From Pseudomonadota bacterium (GTDB lineage: Bacteria; Pseudomonadota; Alphaproteobacteria; Sphingomonadales; Sphingomonadaceae): a stretch of DNA of 57,031 nt. Position 1 is the first letter of the stretch. Each line of letters starts with the position of its first letter. This document shows positions 52,156-57,031 of the stretch, in pieces. The position numbers and the translations under genes are program-made. The notes under the pieces were generated by a model. The model did no database searches. It was given only the letters and a program-made list of their open reading frames with translations, and was not told the DNA's origin. The stretch spans positions 1 to 57,031 of the forward strand of contig JAJZQN010000028.1 in NCBI GenBank assembly GCA_021847605.1. Reading direction: 5' to 3'.

Positions 52156-52824
52156 TCAGGAGGCAGGCGATTGGTCAGGCGCATAGTCTGGAGTCAGATA
52201 GCGCGTCAGTAAGATCGTCGCCTCTTCCATCATCCTTTCGGCTCCCTCGGGCGGCAGGGCGCAAGCCTGGATCGCCAATGCGTGTGCCGCCTCAACTGCT
52301 GTGATTGCATGCCATTCGCGCCGTTCCGCTGCCACAGCTGGGGCGCGTAGCGCTAGGAGATGGTCAATGACCCCCTTGGCCGGGTCGAGCAGCAGGATCG
52401 CCTGTTCGCCGCTTGAGCCGCGAACCGCCCGATAGACATGCTGGTAGGCGGGATGTTCGCGATGGAAATCCATTATGGCGTGCACGAGCCAGGTGACCGC
52501 ATGGGCGATTGGCCAGTCAGCAATGCCCGCCTGCTCCTGACGGCTAAGAAGTTGTTCGATTTCCTCAATGTAGCGCAGCGCTAGCGCTTCGACGATCGCC
52601 TGCTTGTTGGGGAAGAACTTGTAGAGCACCCCGACCGATGTCTCCGCGCGCGCCGCCACGGCATTAGTGGTCGCATTATCGACGCCCGACTCGGCGATCA
52701 CTTGGGCGGCCGCGTCGAGCAATTGCTGCACCCGGCGGCGGCCCCGTTCCTGAACCGGAGCATGCCGCAAGAAGCCCTTTGTGTCCGGCGTGACCGCGGG
52801 GCCGGGTGAACTGTCTGCAGACAT
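52156..52824 (-). CDS. TetR-family regulator of the SDR/ALDH operon
   Basis: 222 residues from ATG 52824, seven bases after AAAAGG; an in-frame TTG at 52842 is less likely. The HTH is QLLDAAAQVIAESGVDNATTNAVAARAETSVGVLYKFFPNKQAIVEALALRY. The C-terminal domain has a TetR_C-like helical core. It is divergent from the SDR-ALDH-hydrolase operon (181 bases), and a palindrome lies just upstream of its start, so it probably represses both. Confidence 0.87.
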   Translation of the reverse strand: MSADSSPGPAVTPDTKGFLRHAPVQERGRRRVQQLLDAAAQVIAESGVDNATTNAVAARAETSVGVLYKFFPNKQAIVEALALRYIEEIEQLLSRQEQAGIADWPIAHAVTWLVHAIMDFHREHPAYQHVYRAVRGSSGEQAILLLDPAKGVIDHLLALRAPAVAAERREWHAITAVEAAHALAIQACALPPEGAERMMEEATILLTRYLTPDYAPDQSPAS

Positions 52825-52839
52825 GTAACGACCTTTTCT

Positions 52840-52849
52840 CAATATATTG
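52840..52849. promoter_or_regulatory. Palindrome CAATATATTG in the divergent TetR/SDR promoter
   Basis: A perfect 10-bp palindrome flanked by partly symmetric CT/AG bases (CTCAATATATTGGAG), 16 bases upstream of the TetR ATG. Position and symmetry suit an autoregulatory operator. Low information content on its own. Confidence 0.35.
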
Positions 52850-53004
52850 GAGATGTTCTGGACAGGGAAGGAGAAGCGCCTTGCTTGGCGACAATCATCC
52901 CCTCTGTCTCCGTGTGACGAGCAGCAGGGCTATCACAGTTGAAAAAGGAGAGCAAATGCTCTACTTCTGACTTCCGGGAGACATTGACCAGGATCGGAGA
53001 TTAT

Positions 53005-53817
53005 ATGACCAGCATCAGCGGCAAGACCGTGCTGATCACGGGCGGCGCATCGGGCATAGGCAAGCTGATGGGGCGCAGGTTCATCGAGGAAGGCGCGGCA
53101 CATCTGGTTGTCTGGGATGTCCAGATCCAGGCAATGGAGCAACTCGAGGCGGAGCTTGGTGCCGCGACGCAGTGCAGGATATCGACCTTTGCGGTGGATC
53201 TCGCCGATGGCGAACGCATCCGCGCCGTGGCGGCGGAGATGGAACAGGGCGCCATTGCCGTGGACATATTGGTGAACAATGCGGGTATCGTGACCGGGAA
53301 GATGTTCGCCGAGCACAGCGCAGCCGACATCGCCCGGACCATGGACGTTAACACGCTGGCGCCGATGTATGTGGCGCGCGCCTTCCTGCCCGGCATGCTG
53401 GCGCGCCGAAGTGGCCACATCGTCAATATCGCCTCGGCGGCGGGATTGGTGTCGAACCCGAAGATGTCGGTCTATTGCGCCAGCAAATGGGCGGTGATCG
53501 GCTGGTCGGATTCGCTGCGGATCGAGATGGAGCATGACAAGACCGGCGTGGCCGTCACCACCGTCACGCCCTATTATATCGACACGGGCATGTTCGACGG
53601 CGTGCGCTCGCGCGTCATCCCGATCCTCAAGCCTGCCTATGTTGCGGACCGCATCGTAGGCGCCGTCAAATCCAATTGCATCTTCCTGCGCATGCCCTGG
53701 CTCATCACCCTGGTGCCGCTGCTACGCGGCATCCTGCCTGCACGCTGGTTCGACAAGGTCGGCGGCGAGTGGCTGGGCGTCTACCACTCAATGGACGATT
53801 TCAGGGGGCGGAAATGA
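53005..53817 (+). CDS. Short-chain dehydrogenase/reductase (SadH-like)
   Basis: 270 residues from ATG 53005 with CGGAG nearby; an upstream in-frame start (52939) adds an unstructured leader. Classical SDR: VLITGGASGIGKLMGRRF, VNNAGIV, IVNIASAAGL and YCASKWAVIGWSDSLRIEM (catalytic YxxxK). The C-terminal hydrophobic section (FLRMPWLITLVPLLRGILPARWFDKVGG...MDDFRGRK) is like mycobacterial SadH and membrane-associated retinol/lipid SDRs. It probably oxidises an alcohol to the aldehyde used by the next enzyme. ATGA overlap with ALDH. Confidence 0.9.
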   Translation: MTSISGKTVLITGGASGIGKLMGRRFIEEGAAHLVVWDVQIQAMEQLEAELGAATQCRISTFAVDLADGERIRAVAAEMEQGAIAVDILVNNAGIVTGKMFAEHSAADIARTMDVNTLAPMYVARAFLPGMLARRSGHIVNIASAAGLVSNPKMSVYCASKWAVIGWSDSLRIEMEHDKTGVAVTTVTPYYIDTGMFDGVRSRVIPILKPAYVADRIVGAVKSNCIFLRMPWLITLVPLLRGILPARWFDKVGGEWLGVYHSMDDFRGRK

Positions 53818-55223
53818 CTGTCGCGACCGAGTTGCAGCGAAGGCTGGACCTGCTGCGCGCGGCACATATGCGCGGAGCGCCCGATTACGCGCAGCGGAAG
53901 AAGGCGCTGGCTGCGCTGGCGGGCGCGCTGAAAACGCATGAGGCCGCCTTGCTGAGGGCGGTGGACAAAGATTTTGGCGGCCGCCCCCATGCCGAGACGA
54001 TGCTACTCGAACTGTTTCCTCTGCACGATCAGATCCGGCACGCGAGACGCCATCTGCGCAGGTGGATGCGGCGCCGATCGGTGCGCAGTTCCTGGTTCCT
54101 GTTGCCCGCGCGCGCCTTCTGGCAATATCAGCCGCTGGGTGTCGTTGGGATCATTGGTGCCTGGAACTATCCGCTGCTGCTGACGCTAGGGCCCGCCATC
54201 GATGCGATCGCGGCGGGCAATAACATCATGCTAAAGCCCTCCGAACTCGCGCCGCGCACGGCCGAGGCGATCGGGCTGCTCCTGCGCGATGCCTTTCCGC
54301 TCGACTATGCCGACTGCGCGACCGGTGGGCCGGAGGTCGCCGGCGCCTTTTCCGCACTGCCGTTCGATCATCTGTTCTTCACTGGCTCGACCCGTGTGGG
54401 ACATTTGATCATGGAAGCGGCGGCGAAGAACCTGACGCCGGTTACGCTGGAACTGGGCGGCAAATCCCCCGCGATCATTCATGACGACTATGCGCTGGAA
54501 CGCGCGGTCCAGCGCATCGTCACGGGCAAGCTCTATAATGCCGGCCAGACTTGCGTCGCGCCCGATTATCTACTGCTCCCCGCCGGGCGAGAGGCCCGCT
54601 TCGAGGAACTGGTCAGGAAGACGGTCGCCGGAATATATCCGGCGCTGGCCGACAACAGGGACTATACCCGCATCATCAGCGCCCGCCACCGCGCGAGATT
54701 GCTGGACTTGGTTGCGGATGCGCAAGCAAAGGGCGCGCGTGTCGTGACCCTCGGCTCGGATACTCCGGAAGCCGGTGACAGGCTGATGCCGCCAACCCTG
54801 ATTTTCGGTGCGACGGGCGAGATGACCGTGATGCAGGAGGAAATCTTCGGCCCCCTGTTGCCGGTGATCGCCTATCGCGACCTCGACGAGGCGATCGGCT
54901 ATGTCAACGACAGGCCAAGGCCGCTGGCGCTTTATTATTTCGATGATGACCGGCGCCGGCAGGACCATGTGCTGGCTAGCACCCTGTCGGGCGGCGTGAC
55001 GATCAATGACTGCATCTACCATCTGGCTCAGCACAATCTGCCGTTCGGCGGGGTGGGGCCGAGCGGGATGGGTCAGTATCACGGCCTCGACGGGTTCGTC
55101 ACATTCTCCAAGAAGCGCCCGGTGATGGTTCAGCGCGCTTTTGCCGGCACGGCGCTGCTGCGCGCGCCATGGGCGGGCCGCCAAAAGTTGTTGCGCGCCA
55201 TGCTGCGGATCGCGTCGCGGTGA
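53814..55223 (+). CDS. Coniferyl-aldehyde-dehydrogenase-like ALDH
   Basis: 469 residues from ATG 53814, overlapping the SDR stop. ALDH motifs are VGIIGAWNYPLLLTLGPAIDAIAAGNNIMLKPSE, FFTGSTRVG, Glu in VTLELGGKSPAII and Cys in NAGQTCVAPDYLL. The C-terminal HNLPFGGVGPSGMGQYHGLDGFVTFSKKRPV is diagnostic for the coniferyl aldehyde dehydrogenase/class-3-like group. It turns aldehydes into acids. Paired with the SDR for two-step alcohol oxidation of a lipid or aromatic alcohol. Confidence 0.92.
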   Translation: MTVATELQRRLDLLRAAHMRGAPDYAQRKKALAALAGALKTHEAALLRAVDKDFGGRPHAETMLLELFPLHDQIRHARRHLRRWMRRRSVRSSWFLLPARAFWQYQPLGVVGIIGAWNYPLLLTLGPAIDAIAAGNNIMLKPSELAPRTAEAIGLLLRDAFPLDYADCATGGPEVAGAFSALPFDHLFFTGSTRVGHLIMEAAAKNLTPVTLELGGKSPAIIHDDYALERAVQRIVTGKLYNAGQTCVAPDYLLLPAGREARFEELVRKTVAGIYPALADNRDYTRIISARHRARLLDLVADAQAKGARVVTLGSDTPEAGDRLMPPTLIFGATGEMTVMQEEIFGPLLPVIAYRDLDEAIGYVNDRPRPLALYYFDDDRRRQDHVLASTLSGGVTINDCIYHLAQHNLPFGGVGPSGMGQYHGLDGFVTFSKKRPVMVQRAFAGTALLRAPWAGRQKLLRAMLRIASR

Positions 55224-55255
55224 AGCGCATCTCTGGAATCGAAGGAGACGATGGA

Positions 55256-56038
55256 ATGACCGGTCCATCGCTTGCGATGCGCCTGACTGCCTGGGGCGCT
55301 GGTCTGCTCTTCCGTCAACTCACGCAGTCGGTGGAACGGCAGCGCCGGCTTCTTCTCGCTAGGCGCGAGCCAGTTGCTCCAGAACCGACCGCCAGTTTGC
55401 GACGTCTGTGCACGATCAGCGCAGAGATCGTTCCCGACGGCTTCAGAACCATCCACCTGAACCGCCGTCGGGACGCTGGGGCAATACATGTGCTCTATCT
55501 CCACGGCGGGGCCTATGTCCTGCAGTTGCTGACCGCTCATTGGTGGATCGTCGAGCAGATCATTCGCCGTACCGGCGCCAGATTCACTGTCTCGCTGGCG
55601 CAGCGCCTGGTGGCCGGCGGGCAGCCCCTGCCGGCCGCGCTGCTGCTGTTCGCGCCCTGGGTCGACGTCACCATGGCCGATCCTGAATGTGTGCGGGTGG
55701 AGCGTGACGATCCCATCCTTTCGGTCGCCAACCTGCGGATGAGCGGCGCGATGTGGGCCGGTGAAACCGATGTTAAAGACCCCGCCATCAGCCCGTTCTA
55801 CGGTCCCGTCGAAGACCTGCCTCCGATGACGATATTCCAGGGCGACAGGGATGTACTGATGCCGACGTCGCGTGATTTTGCGAGGAGGGCTATGCAGGCG
55901 GGAGTGAGGGTGGACTATCGCCAGTATAAAGGGGCATTTCACGTCTTCAATAGTGCGGTATTCCTGCCCGAATCGAAACATGTCTATGCCAGGATCGATC
56001 AGATGTTTGACCGCTTGCAAAGTGAAGTTGTCCCATGA
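55256..56038 (+). pseudogene. HSL-type alpha/beta hydrolase with internal deletion of the nucleophile elbow
   Basis: 260 residues from ATG 55256 (GGAG about 10 bases before; the ATG at 55251 stops after two codons). The frame is open, yet the protein goes from the oxyanion HGGAY and the strand RTGARFTV at about residue 112 straight to SLAQRLVAGGQPLPAALLLFAPW. Homologues (LipR, monoterpene epsilon-lactone hydrolase) have about 45-50 more residues there, with YPLAPEH and the GDSAGG serine. The downstream acid and base remain (FQGDRDVLMP, GAFHVF). So catalytic Ser is lost and the gene is probably inactive; the start spacing to the ALDH stop is 32 bases. Confidence 0.8.
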
Positions 56039-56194
56039 GGCCGCATCGAGGTTCGTTGCTATCTCGGGGTGACCGACGATGTGCTGGCATAAGAGTGCTA
56101 TATAATTAGACTTGGATTCGGGCGCCGGTAGGCGCTGCCCAGAATAGTGGGATAAATCTGGCGACTTCTATTGGGTGTGTCGGGGATTATGGCA

Positions 56195-56815
56195 TTAATT
56201 TGCCGCGAGCGCTCGTGCCATCACCAACGTGCCAAAAAACTCGAGCAACTCTCCGCCGGCGATCTCGGTGGGCTCGAGCAAGCCTTGGAACATACCGCCT
56301 TCATGGACGGCTAAAAGCAGACGGGCCATACGGCTGAGCTTCCCAGGCCCAACAGGCTTTTTCTGTTCGCCTACGCGGGCGATCGCATGTTCGATAACAG
56401 TGAGAATGCGCGCCTGACGCGCTGCATAATGAGAGGCGACGGCGGGATTTCTCAGCGCATGCAAGCGGAATTCGGCCTGAAGGAGATACCATTTTCGATC
56501 AAAGCTATAGTTTGACACAAACGCTTTGACGAAATTGTCTATCACGGGGCCGCTCGCCAGCAGTGCCTCGGTCATTGACGCTTCTAGTCGCACCTGAAGC
56601 CGCTCGATAATCCGATCGTAAAGCGCGAAGAAAAGCTCCTCTTTCGATTGAAAGCTCGAATTATACGCGCCCCTGCTAAGCCCCACGCGTTCGCAAATAT
56701 CTTCCTGGGACGCGCCTTGAAATCCGCGTTCCGCAAACGCGTCAAGCGCGCCGTCCATGATGCGTTCGCGGGTTTGGGCCCTGGTCGGCCGGGTGCGCGC
56801 GGGTCTGCGGCTCAT
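56195..56815 (-). CDS. TetR-family regulator
   Basis: 206 residues. HTH: RERIMDGALDAFAERGFQGASQEDICERVGLSRGAYNSSFQSKEELFFALYDRI. The C-terminal domain is a helical bundle with a TetR_C-like LLLAVHEGGMFQGLL. It converges on the SDR-ALDH-hydrolase operon from the right and has an A+T-rich promoter with a palindrome upstream (56839). Its target is unclear; it may regulate itself and genes beyond the right edge. Confidence 0.87.
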   Translation of the reverse strand: MSRRPARTRPTRAQTRERIMDGALDAFAERGFQGASQEDICERVGLSRGAYNSSFQSKEELFFALYDRIIERLQVRLEASMTEALLASGPVIDNFVKAFVSNYSFDRKWYLLQAEFRLHALRNPAVASHYAARQARILTVIEHAIARVGEQKKPVGPGKLSRMARLLLAVHEGGMFQGLLEPTEIAGGELLEFFGTLVMARALAAN

Positions 56816-56838
56816 GATTGGTCTCGCGTGGACATTCG

Positions 56839-56852
56839 ATACAAATATGTAT
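56839..56852. promoter_or_regulatory. Palindrome ATACAAATATGTAT before the TetR gene
   Basis: ATACA/TGTAT arms with a 4-base centre in an A+T-rich patch, 24 bases upstream of the TetR ATG. This is typical of TetR autoregulatory operators. Only the symmetry is seen. Confidence 0.45.
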
Positions 56853-56951
56853 TGAGATATATTTCTGTCAACGTTAGGTTTCGCGTGATGGAGATACCCT
56901 CATGGATGTTCCCCGTCAGCGCCAATGGCACAGATTTGAGGTTGTGATTTG

Positions 56952-57010
56952 AGGAGGGTTGGGTCTTCGTCGCAGTGACGAAGGAACGAAGATGAAGACC
57001 CAACCCTCCT
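56952..57010. repeat. 17-bp perfect inverted repeat at the right edge
   Basis: AGGAGGGTTGGGTCTTC at 56952-56968 is the exact complement of 56994-57010, with a 25-base loop that itself has CGTC/GACG. The right arm covers codons 1-6 of an ORF starting at 56992, so the start codon would be at the base of the hairpin. This could be a translation-attenuating element or the inverted-repeat end of a mobile element that continues outside the window. Confidence 0.7.
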
Positions 57011-57031
57011 TGAAAAAATCGCTAGCAAAGG
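56992..57031 (+). CDS. Start of an ORF cut off by the window edge
   Basis: ATG at 56992 begins MKTQPSLKKSLAK and is still open at the last base. No family can be named from 13 residues. Because it is overlapped by a strong inverted repeat, a transposase or other mobile-element gene is one possibility; this is a guess from context. Confidence 0.35.
   Translation, partial: MKTQPSLKKSLAK

Overview
The window is high-GC, densely packed DNA with the gene content and intergenic repeats of a sphingomonad-type alphaproteobacterium (Sphingobium, Sphingomonas, Novosphingobium or a relative). The main clue to the host is a family of short interspersed repeats built on CCGTTCG...GAGC...GTCGA and on ATGCCAGCGAAGGCTGGCAT. 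I know both types from sphingomonad genomes. The genes are mostly catabolic and sit in tight operons with 1-4 base start/stop overlaps. I saw no rRNA, tRNA or CRISPR array.

1-7355: a DUF2490 outer-membrane-type protein, a short GntR regulator, a YdjA-like nitroreductase, then a translationally coupled peptide-utilisation operon (POT transporter plus two secreted amidohydrolases). The second amidohydrolase has lost its HxH metal motif and carries an interspersed repeat inside its signal peptide.

7356-17628: a glutamine-synthetase-like ligase and an isochorismatase-family hydrolase converge on a six-gene minus-strand operon. In transcription order that operon encodes a DUF1338 (HglS-type) dioxygenase, a D-2-hydroxyglutarate-dehydrogenase-like flavoprotein, an AstC/ArgD aminotransferase, AstA, AstD and an M20 deacylase. 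A divergent LysR gene lies next to it. AstB and the M14-type AstE are absent while HglS and D2HGDH are present. This set fits a succinylated route for lysine (succinyl-lysine, succinyl-2-aminoadipate, 2-aminoadipate, 2-oxoadipate, D-2-hydroxyglutarate, 2-oxoglutarate) better than arginine catabolism. I consider this the most interesting system in the window; the route is inferred, not shown.

17629-20924: a low-density scar region. It holds a small winged-helix ORF, an SRPBCC protein, and a dnaE2 C-terminal remnant joined head-on at about 20350 to the C-terminal half of an HWE-type histidine kinase.

20945-35684: a fatty-acid/acyl-CoA region under a MerR regulator. The minus strand carries DUF2147, FadL, FadD and MerR, plus a separate DUF3422 gene. 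The plus strand carries thiolase, a FadN-like dehydrogenase/hydratase, acyl-CoA dehydrogenase, nitronate-monooxygenase-like protein, EtfBA, thioesterase, a PHA-system protein and an acyl carrier protein. Two related palindromes (TTGACGTATACGTCAA and a variant) sit at the promoters of both arms.

35781-51352: a MASE1-PAS-GGDEF diguanylate cyclase and an epoxide-hydrolase-like protein. These are followed by a long coupled operon: HlyD, RbbA-like double ABC, permease, NodT outer-membrane factor, PhaC-like synthase, MaoC-phosphotransacylase, acyl kinase, FabI and TetR. Export and an acyl-CoA/acyl-phosphate module are apparently co-expressed.

51353-57031: a small conserved-looking ORF, two TetR genes flanking an SDR / aldehyde dehydrogenase / alpha-beta hydrolase operon (the hydrolase has an in-frame deletion of its nucleophile elbow), and at the right edge a 17-bp inverted repeat over the start of an ORF that runs out of the window.
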